Source of the DNA: Aphanomyces cochlioides
Taxonomy: Eukaryota > Oomycota > Saprolegniomycetes > Saprolegniales > Verrucalvaceae
Direction: 5' to 3'
Assembly: GCA_019828595.1 (NCBI GenBank)
Contig: JAHQRK010000006.1
Span: 1,860,001 to 1,924,000, forward strand
Length of the DNA: 64,000 nt
Shown piece after piece: positions 41,352 to 51,506 of the stretch (the stretch's first letter is position 1; each line of letters starts with the position of its first letter). A program made the translations under genes and the position numbers. Below the pieces are notes generated by a model that made no database searches, had not been told where the DNA came from, and saw only the letters and a list, made by a program, of their open reading frames with translations.

Positions 41352-42636
41352 ATGGCAATGACTGCGATGATGCTCGGTGGAAGTCGCGAAGTCGTGTTTG
41401 GCCCACGCTTCACTGTCCCCTCACAGGTCGTCATAAACACATGGCCATTCACAAATGCAACGAATGAAGCGTTTCATACTCTGTCGACAACAGGAAAGTC
41501 GGCTTTGGACGCAATAGAAGGTGGTTGCAATATTTGTGAGGTTGAGATTGTTGCGTATGTACGCAGAACTTCTAATGTCCTATTAGATCCAGCAATGCGA
41601 CTTTACAGTTGGATATGGTGGCAGCCCTGATGCAACGGGAGAAACGACGCTAGATGCTATGATCATGGATGGACGTGATCAATCGATGGGATCTGTTGTA
41701 TATTTGCGCCGAGTCAAAGATGCGATTCGGGTCGCTCGGAAAGTCATGGACCATTCATCACACTCTGTTCTTGCTGGCGATGGTGCCTTGGCGTTTGCAA
41801 AAATGATGGGATTCAGAGAAGAATCTCTCACGACCCCGTATTCTGCGAAACTATTCGCACAATGGACAGCAAATCATTGCCAGCCCAATTACTACAAGAA
41901 CGTTCGAGGCCAAGATACATCATGCCCGCCGTACGAGCCTCTTCCTCCTAGTGATTGGAGTGAAAATAATCAAGAAGCAAGAAACTCCATTAATAAGGAT
42001 AATCACGACACAATCGGCATGATAGCCCTCAACTCTGCTGGTCATATTGCAGGTTGGTAGTCGATATAGTTTGCCTTTGCTCACACATTTTAGTTGGCAC
42101 GAGTTCAAATGGAGCGAACCATAAGATTCAAGGGTATAGATTTGTAATATCGATCCGAGGCTAATTTTTCAGGCGAGTCGGTGATGCTCCGTTGCCTGGA
42201 GCTGGAGCTTATGCAGACAACGAACGAGGAGCTGCCGCAGCGACAGGCGATGGCGATGTGATGATGCGCTTTTTACCTTCATACCAAGTATGCCGGTAGA
42301 ATCTGTCTCCATGGAGCTGACCGTAGATTTACAGGCAGTCCAAGACATGGGCAATGGCATTCACGTTGGTGTTTCGTGAGAAACTCGAACTAACATCTTT
42401 GTAGCCAAAAGAGGCATGCGAGAACGCATTAAGACGCATAGCTGCCAAGGTTCCTTTATTTAAAGGAGGCATTGTTTGCTTAAACCCTCAAGGCGAGTAC
42501 GGTGGCGCAGGGTATTCTCTGTTTTCCAGTTTGATTCTTTAGGCATCGTGTTAGATATGGCTGGAACTTTTCGTATTCGGTACGAACCGCAACAATGACC
42601 TCAGCACAAGTTGTTCATGTTGCCCCGATCACATAA
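41352..42636 (+). CDS. AGA: N4-(beta-N-acetylglucosaminyl)-L-asparaginase (glycosylasparaginase)
   Basis: This Ntn-hydrolase cleaves the GlcNAc-asparagine bond in late lysosomal glycoprotein breakdown. Seven exons (41,352-41,540, 41,593-42,052, 42,094-42,133, 42,173-42,287, 42,335-42,364, 42,405-42,511, 42,543-42,636) give 344 residues, close to the human length. Diagnostic stretches are [32 protein letters not shown], and the nucleophile Thr in [10 protein letters not shown] at the autocleavage site. Others are [39 protein letters not shown] and MMRFLPSYQ. The last intron is only 31 nt. No obvious signal peptide precedes the core, so an upstream exon may be missing, or the first intron border (41,541-41,592) may need checking. 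It ends 59 nt from the convergent phosphatase gene. Confidence 0.9.
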
Positions 42637-42695
42637 AAGAGGGATGCAAACGTTTTTATGGAGATATCAACAGGAGAGTCTAATGCTAATGTCGT

Positions 42696-43833
42696 CTACA
42701 AAAAGTACGGCACAGCGGCACGATGGGACAAATGCTCCGAGGATTCTGGCACTTCACGAAAGATTTTGAAGTCTCGGTTCAAGTGCTCATCAAATTGGAG
42801 GATCGCCGCAACGTTGCCGACACGATAGCAGTAGTTTGGAGCAGACCACACCGTGACGAGGTTCTTGTCGGGAAACATGTAGCTGTAACCTTCCTGGACA
42901 AGTTGATGTGCACGACAGATAAGTTCAAGACCGTTGAGGTGATTAAACTAGACACAATTGAAAGAAGACATGACAAGAGAAATTATACCTCTTGAGTAAC
43001 CTTCCATCCGAACAAGAAACCTGCGCCACGAGGACTCATGGCCCATGCTTCGATGTCTTCTGGGTCTGACCACATCAGATCGGAAAATGCGCCTTCGTGT
43101 GGGATTTCTTGCTGTCGTTCAATCGTACGAATTTGATCCAATGTGCGGATTTCGGGAGATAAACCACCATGAACACACAAGATTTTGCCATCAATGACCT
43201 AAATGATGCAGTCAGTCTTTGTGGAACAGGATGCAAAACGATTTACAGCAGCCAAGTTGAGATAGTCAAACACGTCTGTACAATACTTCCAAGGGTTGGC
43301 ATTGCCGTATTTACGGACACATTCTTCATAAAAGCCGTAAACCTTTCAACCAAATTAATGAGGGGTTCTGAGCAATGACAGGAAATACCTGTGTGACTTG
43401 CCTGCTTTCATGGTTGCCTCGCAACAAGGTAATGCGGTCTGGATATCTACACAAATTTTAGGCCTCCAAGGAGCAAGACCACGCCGCGACCTAGCTTTCA
43501 GACACAAGAGCATTTCAAACGTTTCCACACTATTGTGTCCACGGTCTACGAAATCCCCCTGCATGGATTAGACCTCGCTTGTACTTGCGGAGTGGACCTT
43601 ACCATAAAAATATAGTTGGTCGATGGGAGTTCTCCCCCATTGCGGAACAACTCCATGAGATCATAAAACTGTCCATGGATGTCACCACACACCGTGACGG
43701 GACTGGAGACCAATTGGACATTGGACTCTTCGATCAACACGTCCTTGACCATCTCGCATACTGTTTTCAATTGTAGTTCCGTCAAAATCTTGCCGGAGCG
43801 CAAGCTATCGATCCACTGGTCAGGGCCATCCAT
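42696..43833 (-). CDS. PPP6C: PP6-type Ser/Thr phosphatase catalytic subunit
   Basis: Six exons (43,833-43,603, 43,558-43,491, 43,446-43,389, 43,342-43,247, 43,198-42,989, 42,947-42,696) splice cleanly to 304 residues, the normal PPP6C/Sit4 length. Metal-binding and catalytic motifs are present: [28 protein letters not shown], the WSDPED loop, [10 protein letters not shown], and WSAPNYCYR. The PP6 assignment rather than PP4 or PP2A rests on [40 protein letters not shown] and the C-terminal PYFL. The NVAAIL stretch is PP4-like, so PP4 remains a lesser possibility. PP6 acts with SAPS/Sit4-associated regulatory subunits in cell-cycle and trafficking control. The introns are 41-48 nt. Confidence 0.9.
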
Positions 43834-44189
43834 GCTGCTCTTCGGTTGCTCTGAATTCTCCTAACATTGACTACCCGATGGATCATTTGTTCTAATTATG
43901 CTATTTTTTAATTCATATATTTCTTAAGTCCGCAAGAGAAAAGCGTTCATTCAACCGGTTTTGTGCCCACCTCACGAAATTCCGGATATTTTATCCGGAT
44001 TTCCACCATCTCACCAAAATCTCAAGAGATAGCCTGCCACGTCATAAAAGTTTTACGCACTTGGTAGCAAGTGAGAGCATTTTTGTCGTTCCTGGCCTAG
44101 CACTGACCACAATATGAACGAATTTACATGATCTAAAGCCCTAGAATTTCCTAGTCGAGGCTACCAGTATAACTAATGAGCAGGCTGGA
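43834..44189. promoter_or_regulatory. Shared upstream region of divergent PP6 and LRR genes
   Basis: A 356-nt gap between divergent start codons. It has short palindromes such as ATCCGGATA-type repeats near 43,982-44,000. A bidirectional promoter is inferred from geometry only. Confidence 0.4.
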
Positions 44190-47100
44190 GTGGTCAAGCA
44201 AGCCACAGGGAACAATGTCTTGTCTATTTTTAGGATGGTCAGACATCAATTTGAAAAGAGCGTGAAGGTCAAGATGGATCGCGAGAGCGATGCCTCGACT
44301 GCACAGGAACTTCGGGGTGTTGAGCTCCCAACGCTGAGCCCCAGTCACCGAAAGAAACGCAATGCATTCCCCCGGTCAAACTTATGGTCATGGAAAGCGT
44401 CCGATACAGCAAGTTTAGAGCCTAAACCACCAGAAACGATGTCTCCACGCAAAAATGCCGAAGACCATCCACACTTAGAACGCCGTGCCTCAGCCAAACT
44501 TCTCGCTGTTGCTTCACTCTTGGTACCTCCTCGACGAAACCCCAAACCTCCTCGAGTCAGACTCAACAAAGTCTCGCGCCGCCTCTCGGCGTGCATTCAC
44601 CATCCAGAGTTCAAGTCCATGCGATCATCGATGGACGCCTCGATAGTTGACGCTTCCGACTCAAATTCGCCCCTTGACGATGACAATCTTGACGAGACAA
44701 ACGAACGAAATGAAGTTGAGACCGCGAGGCTGGCTGGCCCTGCCGACCAGACAAACATTGACATGGAAAATATTGAGGATTCCATCCCATACGCTGGGCC
44801 ATCGGCTGCTGACTTTCTTGGCGAAGATGTTGGGAGCAAATTTTGGGAGATTTACGCGACTGGGGCGAACCAGGCACGTCGACCGGACTCATCTCGTGGC
44901 CGGTATATTCGCCGATGTGAAAACGAGTCCCTGCTGCCTCTACCAGTTTTTGATTTGAGGCTCGACAAGCAACCCGTGCCACGATATACAGACAAAGGGC
45001 ATCTGAACTTATCCAACTATTTTCTCGGAGATAAACGCGCTGAGGCGATGGGTGACGCACTCGAACTCCTACCAGTCAACGTGACTGCTGTGTCCATGAT
45101 TGATGCAGGTATGTCTGGCCAAGGTTCAGCTGCAGTCGTGAAGGGAGTTATCAAGGATGAACTCGTCGAGCTCAACTTGTCTCACAACAAGGTAGGTGTG
45201 AAAGGTTACATGAAGCTCAATGCTGTGCTTGACAACGCGTCGCTGCATCTGCAAGTGCTGAGTTTGAGCAACAACAACCTGGGCGACCGCAGTGTGACAG
45301 CACTCGTCAGAGCGCTACTGAAACGGTGTACGCTTCAGGCGCTCAACTTGAGCCACAACAAAGTCTTCCATTCAGCTACGATATTGGGCGAGCTTCTTCG
45401 TATCAAGAGCTCACTCACAAGACTCGACTTGAGCTGGAATCAAATTCGTGGCGACCCTGCTTGTCACTTGGTGGGCGCCATGGTGGAGAATAATACCCTC
45501 GTGGAGCTGATACTGTCCGATAATTCCTTGGGAAATTCCGGTGGTGCCGACATTCAACTGGCAACAAGTTTACTCGAGAACAAGACACTCCGGCGGCTCA
45601 ATATCAGTAACAATCACATTAAGGGTCGATCCATCTTTGTCTTTGTGGACGTTTGTACGCGAAATACAACTTTGGAATGGCTCAATGTTGGAAGCAATCC
45701 GATTGGAACTGCAGGAGTCGAAGCCATTTTGTACGCTATGGCCACTGCTTCCATGAAATGTGAATGGGAAATTGCTGACTGTAACATTGACATCCAAGAG
45801 TATATTTACAGCCATACGTATTGCACAGGGCCGTATGCACTCAACCTGGCAGACCGCAGCGACGTCTTCGTTCTCAAAGAAATCCTGACAATGTATGCCG
45901 AGAACCGCCTTGTGCTCTCGAATGTCCTCCATGATGGCCGGCCATTTACACTTACCAAGGGAATGCTCCCTTTGCCACCGAATTCCAAAGCAGAGAAAGG
46001 CCAAGTGCCCACGAGCGGAGTGCTTGCTTTCTTAGCGACTCAGGACGAGGAAACTTGCCTTGATCTCCATCTCAAGGAGCCTCAATTCCAACGACTCAAA
46101 CATCTAATCGGTAAATCGTTTGCATTAGATGACCTCAAGAAAATGACCATGATTAAAATCCTCGCCGATGGATTCTGCATCACCGTGCAGCAAGCTAACG
46201 CTCTTCTCAAGCTCTTTGATAGCCCAACGTGTCAGTCTGAGAAGGCGTCTGCAGCTGCAGCTCTCATTCCACGCATTTCCAATTCAGCACACCACACCAT
46301 TGACTCGGAAACCTACATGGGATCTCCAGGTCCGATTGATGGCGTTTTCTTCGAAGACAAAGATAACGATGGGAAGATTGACGTTTGCGGAGACATCACA
46401 GTCTTGGTCGGTTTGACCGAACTATCCCAGATAGAACAGGGTTACGTGGAACAAAAGCTCGACAAGTGGATTGCGTTCAATCCTTCCAACCCCACTGGGT
46501 TTTACCGTCTCAACATGTCCCACTTTGTCGATCGGCGTATTATGCTCTGCCTCATCGATGCAAACGCGAGAGATCGTAAATTTCGACAAGCAAACAAGCT
46601 ACCTGATGTTTCCCAGCATGGCACGCACAATGGTTTTCGCAATGCAAGGTAAAAATCATTACGAGAAACCAAGCTGGAGCGAATGCCATCGTAGGTACAA
46701 CCACAAACCAATTGTATTTGATGCGTCGTGGTCGCTACCGCGGTTTGGAGTCCTCGAATTTGACTTTGTCGTGACAAGAAGACCACCTCATGGCGCCATC
46801 GCCTTGACGGACACTGCATTTGAGCAATTCTTTAAAGAATTCAAAGCGATTCCCGACATGAAACTTGTTGGTCTTCGTGCGATATCCAACAGGTTCCTTG
46901 CTTTCACAGAAAATCGCTGACTTTGAATAGATATTACTTCACCTCACGCCATGCTCAGCGCCTCATGGAACACTTTAGCCCATACGAGAAGATCAATAAT
47001 GTTGTCGTGCGGCTCGAAGTTTTTGTCATTCTTCTCGGCAGAATTGTCGACGAAGTCAATTTTAACGATGCGCTCAGTGTCTTGGATAGCTACAGTCGCA

Positions 47101-47844
47101 AGAAGCTCATTGATCGCGTTGGAATTGTTCAGGTAGACATTCGATGAAAGGGCGAGTGTGATTAACCACGACCCAGATCTTCAATCCAATTTCGCCTTGC
47201 GGAATATACGAGTTAAGTTTGGCTGAGCATGACCAGCGCTACGTGGCATCATATTTGCTCCAGCTCAGTCGCGGTGGAGAAGGAACTCTATCTGAAACAG
47301 CGTTGGATGCCAAAGACATTGCTGATGTCCATGCTCTGTGGAGTGGCGAATCCGACATGCCATTCTCAGGAGTCTTCAAATGCAAGTTTCTTACGACAAA
47401 TCGCTGCCATTCGATCTCACAGCTGCAAGAAAACAGCTTACGACGGCGAATATCCTCCACCTTGCTGTTTAAACCCAACGAACTAAACCTATAATGACGA
47501 CGTTATTATTAATGTTGTCAATCTGACGTTGACGGCTCAGATTTGCAAATCTATACAAATATGAGAGAGGGATTTACTACAACGACAAATACCATTTGAT
47601 ACAACTCTGGGGAGATCGGTCGAAGGCCATAAGCCATGTGACAGTAAATGCCAAACATGATGAGCTCTTCGACGAGGCAACTCACCCAGAAAAACTTCCA
47701 CGTGCCTGGGGGGTTGATCACTCCAATCTAAAATATATCATGAGCTTGGAGCATCCAGGTATTGATACGTTGAATATCAGAACAAAACTGGGGAGGAGCA
47801 AATACACCAAGAAACTCCAACGAAATTGCCTACAAGTCAATTAA
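44190..47844 (+). CDS. LRR protein (ribonuclease-inhibitor type) with C-terminal DUF4476-like region
   Basis: Exon 1 (44,190-46,648) encodes a basic, Ser/Pro-rich N terminus and then seven or more leucine-rich repeats (residues ~270-510) such as LVELNLSHNKVG, LQVLSLSNNNLG, LTRLDLSWNQIRG and LRRLNISNNHIKG. A DUF4476-like helical segment follows (FALDDLKKMTMIKILADGF), then an acidic loop EDKDNDGKIDVCGD. Exons 46,695-46,892, 46,931-47,132 and 47,177-47,337 continue in phase (RYYFTSRHAQRLMEHFSPYE, ALSVLDSYSRKKLIDRVGI). A 32-nt intron then leads to an exon from 47,370. The final exon contains GIYYNDKYHLIQLWGDRS and stops at 47,844. The last junction (about 47,480-47,565) is uncertain. Role unknown; probably a scaffold. 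Confidence 0.75.
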
Positions 47845-49178
47845 CCACGTTTTTTGACCTGGTAGTACCGCAAGAGTTCCAAACGAGCATATAGTTTAGG
47901 TATTTTGTCACCTTGCCACCGTGTACCATCTAGTTTGACATGCAGTCGTGAAATGCTGTAATTGAGAGCAATGATAATGCCCAACAACATCAGACTCTTC
48001 AAAGCGTACTCGGTCAACTATAAGAAAGATTAAAAGATGTCTTGTGCATACAATTACCATATATGCTTGGCACATTTGTAGCTTGGGGTCACATGAAGCT
48101 TTGATCAGAGCTACAGTGAGGTACATTGCAAACAAGACGGTAAAAAAGCGCCGTTCTTGCGAATTGAGGTATCGCCGAGTCCATGACCAACCCAACGAGC
48201 ACAGCATCAAGAATGCCAGAAATATCACATTGTTCACACTTTCGCTAATATCTCGGAACTTTGCGTACACTGAATGTTCGTTTCCATCAACACTGAACGC
48301 TCGATAATATGCAAGCTACGAATGGTCAGTGATTTTTCAGCACGAAGAATTGAAACCTTGCTAAGGCAGTCAACGGCCTCTGCAACAAGGCTTGCGGCAA
48401 AGACGAGATTAACGCCCTAGGAAAATGTGAGGGAATTTTTTTTGACAACATTACCGAAGAGTAGTGACGCTTCTTCAAACAGTCGTATATCCAAGAAATT
48501 GCTCCAAGGGCATACGTGACAACAAGCACTACGGCATAAGTGCTCGCTTTAAAGCTGGGCGTGATAGAATTTACCAGAATAGACCGGAATTAAGCCGAGC
48601 TCTTCAACGCCCATGTGCTCGCTTAGAGTATTATCCCATCCCATGTTCACCATTGAGATCGATGCCTATCGACGGTCATATTTCTGTCGCAATCCGAGGG
48701 GACGCACGTTAACTTGATTGTTTTCACTTGTGCAGCTTTGGACTTGAAGCGTGTATTGACTGGCAAGTCCAATTTGAAGTTTGTAGGTCGTATTGGGAGC
48801 GTCTTTCGCTGGGTTGAATACAATTCGAGCTGTCGAAGGGTGGAAACATGTCAGTGCGAGACTTTCCTTGTATCCTTCCAATGACGTGACGTCAAAAACT
48901 AACGAGCGATATAGTTCCCATTGCCGATAGTTATAGAGCGAAAAGGTGACTGGAGCGTCGGCATGATCAACAGTCAAGATAACTTCGGAGCCAACTTCCA
49001 TGCCAAACTCTTCAATGGGACTTCTTGTGTTCCATCGATTCGCCATGCCTTCACTGTTGAGCACAGAGTCCAGGAAATCTTTGTAGACAAATCGATGATT
49101 AAATTTCGTCCGCACTGACACGCTCATGTGGGCTAGAAGCGCCAGTACGACGACAACCAAGGTCGTCGGCACCAACAT
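47841..49178 (-). CDS. GPR180/TMEM145-like seven-transmembrane protein
   Basis: The first exon (49,178 to about 48,670) starts with a signal peptide (LVPTTLVVVVLALLAHMSVS) and a lumenal beta-rich domain (EVILTVDHADAPVTFSLYNY, TYKLQIGLASQYTLQVQSC). Later exons encode membrane helices, including VIFLAFLMLCSLGWSWTRR and FFTVLFAMYLTVALI. Across a GT-AG intron near 48,018-48,058 comes LTEYALKSLMLLGIIIALNY, ending YARLELLRYYQVKKRG at 47,841. The lumenal domain plus SLGWSWTRR-type helix fits the GpcrRhopsn4 family. Middle exons (48.3-48.65 kb) were not fully traced. The stop overlaps that of the convergent LRR gene. A dibasic C terminus could direct retrieval to the early secretory pathway. Confidence 0.65.
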
Positions 49179-49236
49179 GTCGCCAAATTACAATTTTTTC
49201 CAATAGAAATTCAACAAAAATAAAATAACTCCAACC
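49179..49236. promoter_or_regulatory. 58-bp divergent promoter region
   Basis: Only 58 bp, AT-rich, separate the start codons of the 7TM gene (-) and the SNAP50 gene (+), so both 5' leaders and promoters must be packed here or overlap coding sequence. Confidence 0.45.
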
Positions 49237-50556
49237 ATGAATGAATATGACCACTCTGGCCCGCTGCACACGGTATTCCCATCCTTCGACTGGAATGAAG
49301 ACGATGCCGATGATGTAGACATCAGTGTCGATGACATTCGACTGCCAAGTACACAGGACGCTATCCAAGCGTCGATTGACAAAGCTCTGATTGCTTGGGA
49401 TCGCATTAATCCAGTCGCTGCCGTGGAAATGCTCAAACTCAATGAGCAACGGGCAGCGACTCAAGAATTTGCACGGATTGCACTCAAAGACGGCAATTTA
49501 ACGCCTCAAGAGCAACACATCCGACAAATCTTTCGCTCTCTGCTCACGGAAGAAGAATGTATAGCAGCAAGATTGCCATGTCCTGAAGTCCAACAGGTAC
49601 GTGAAGTCTTGAGCATCAGTGGTTGATCACATCCACCATTAGTTTCTTGAGAAATACCCTCGTACGCGCAAAGGCACAGTCGAAAATCCTCCTTTTCCGG
49701 GATGGATGTTTGCTAATCGATCCGCGGCCAATGCTACCGCCGAGGTGTGCAATCTGTTGATGTCTCGTGTGATTCAAGACTTAGTAGGCTGCAGACGATA
49801 TTCCAGAAGATTCATTGTACTTGATCGAGGTCATGCACCCATCTCATGCAGTCAAAAAGAACCAATTGATGCTTCTTCGAGGCTCTCAACCGTTAACGGA
49901 ATTTGTCGATGCCATTTACTGTCGAGATCAGCAGTATTTGAAGGAATACGGCCTACGTTCCAAGATGCTGTACATGGGCGGCACTGTCATGATCGACCAG
50001 CGAGATGACGACTACTTGGATTACTCACAGGAAGTTCGGCGATGGCTGATGAAGCATCCCTCCCTCCACAAGACATATTCAGGTCCACTCCCTGTCTCCT
50101 ATCATTGTTGACATCTTTTCTAGGTTTCGACAAACCATCCTTGAGTATGGAATGTACGACACTAAATGACTTGCACCTCAAGTTGCACGAAGCTTACCTG
50201 TATGTTCACATTGGCAATTGTGAACACTGGCTTTACGTGCGCAACATTCGGCTGCTCCACGACATGGACGAGCGTCGTGTTGAGCAATATCCAATTCGCC
50301 TTTCCAAGAATATTCAGCACCAAAAATGCCACGTACGTGTGGTCGTCTTACTAGCAAATTGATCTAACCTTTGGCGAATTTCTAGGCATGTCAAGTTCAC
50401 GCAGCCAAGTATATTACGTTTGGCGATCCCATGGCTCTGGACGATCCCATGTACTTTTGCGACAGCTGCTACTACGTTGCCCATTATGACGCCAATGGCA
50501 AATTGATGGAATCGCTCTCAAACTTCAAAGTTTTTCCCTATTATCCCGATGACTGA
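49237..50556 (+). CDS. SNAPC3: snRNA-activating protein complex subunit 3 (SNAP50) homologue
   Basis: Five exons (49,237-49,596, 49,643-49,744, 49,788-50,082, 50,124-50,332, 50,386-50,556) join in phase to 378 residues. The C-terminal half is the SNAP50 zinc-binding domain: YLIEVMHPSH, LRSKMLYMGGTVMIDQRDDD, YLYVHIGNCEHWLYVRNIRL, then the Cys/His set KCHACQVHAAKYITFGDPMA and MYFCDSCYYVAHYD. SNAPc binds the proximal sequence element of snRNA genes and serves both RNA polymerase II and III. In this family the SNAP50 subunit contributes to DNA contact. The acidic N terminus (WNEDDADDVDISVDDI) is not conserved. The third exon start was chosen to keep the frame open; the alternative would run into stops. 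Confidence 0.85.
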
Positions 50557-50916
50557 GCCATCCAAGGATCAAGACCAGGACGATGATGATTCAAGTAGCT
50601 CGTTTTGCACAGTGCTGCATGGGCTTTTTCTCGACACTTTCTGCAGTTTAAGCATATAAATCATGTTATGTGACAGCTTGTTTCTCGTGGGGCCACCTCA
50701 ATGTATCAAAGCTCGACAGACAAATATGCAAGGTAAAGATCGACACACTTCCATACAAATTCGCATATTCAATTTGACTTGGGTATATTATTGAAGTATA
50801 TTTAGCTAGGATGAAAGAGCGTGCAGAAAATGTATGATATCATGGTACATTTCGTCGTGTGTTTCATTGACACTATACAAAAAGCTAGTAAAAAGTGAAC
50901 TTTTCCCTCCTATCCA
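50557..50916. other. Intergenic, no gene recognised
   Basis: 3' flank of the SNAP50 gene, AT-rich, no feature recognised. Confidence 0.4.
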
Positions 50917-51219
50917 ATGAATTCATGCCGTCATGAACATCGACAGCGACCACGATCGACGAACAAGGCTGGAGAAACTTCGACTAATATACCATTTCCT
51001 CGACGACACCTCGCTAATCTGCTTGGCGACCTCCAGGAACTTTCCCAAATACTAAATAGAATTGATCCAGGCCATGTTCTACGCAGTTTATGGCTCATAA
51101 TGAAGGCTCAGTTATTAGAAAAGAACATTGCATTCCTCAATCTTCTCAAGTGCGCGATGGAGAAGATGGCGGAAAAATGCTCCAGCTGGACGCACTGCAA
51201 CCCTCAGCTGAGCTTGTGA
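50917..51219 (+). CDS. Small hypothetical ORF, gene structure unclear
   Basis: The 100-codon frame has helix-like stretches (ANLLGDLQELSQILNRIDPG, KNIAFLNLLKCAMEKMAEKC) but no known domain. In another frame from 50,934 the sequence reads MNIDSDHDRRTRLEKLRLIY and LDDTSLICLATSRNFP. Near 51,120-51,255 a third frame reads DGGKMLQLDALQPSAELVRK ending in a basic tail. These alternatives suggest a small spliced gene whose exons I could not join. Confidence that something is coded here is moderate, in this exact form low. Confidence 0.25.
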   Translation: MNSCRHEHRQRPRSTNKAGETSTNIPFPRRHLANLLGDLQELSQILNRIDPGHVLRSLWLIMKAQLLEKNIAFLNLLKCAMEKMAEKCSSWTHCNPQLSL

Positions 51220-51506
51220 GGAAGAAAGACAGCAGAAACAAGTCGAAGAAGTGAAGATGGAGTAACTACTATCTATTAATACCCATAGAATAATCTTGAT
51301 CGACAGTACATGATATCCTGGTCAAAGTCGTAGTCAGTAGAGGTTTCCATCGATTGACGACTGTGGTAGTCAATCAAGCTATAATTAAAAAAGAAACCAC
51401 CGAAAGTGAAAGAAGTTTTATACAAATGATGAGATATTTTTATTGGGAAGAGAGAAAGCAATTCATGCTTGACTCCCTTTGAAGTTTTCGTCTTTGCAGA
51501 AGGAAC

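Noticed and set aside
43970..44110. Resemblance of CACCTCACGAAATTCC and ATATGAACGAA to the foldback ends at 21.9-23.8 kb
   Set aside because: Matches are short and scattered, with no inverted end or TSD; probably chance or a very old relic.
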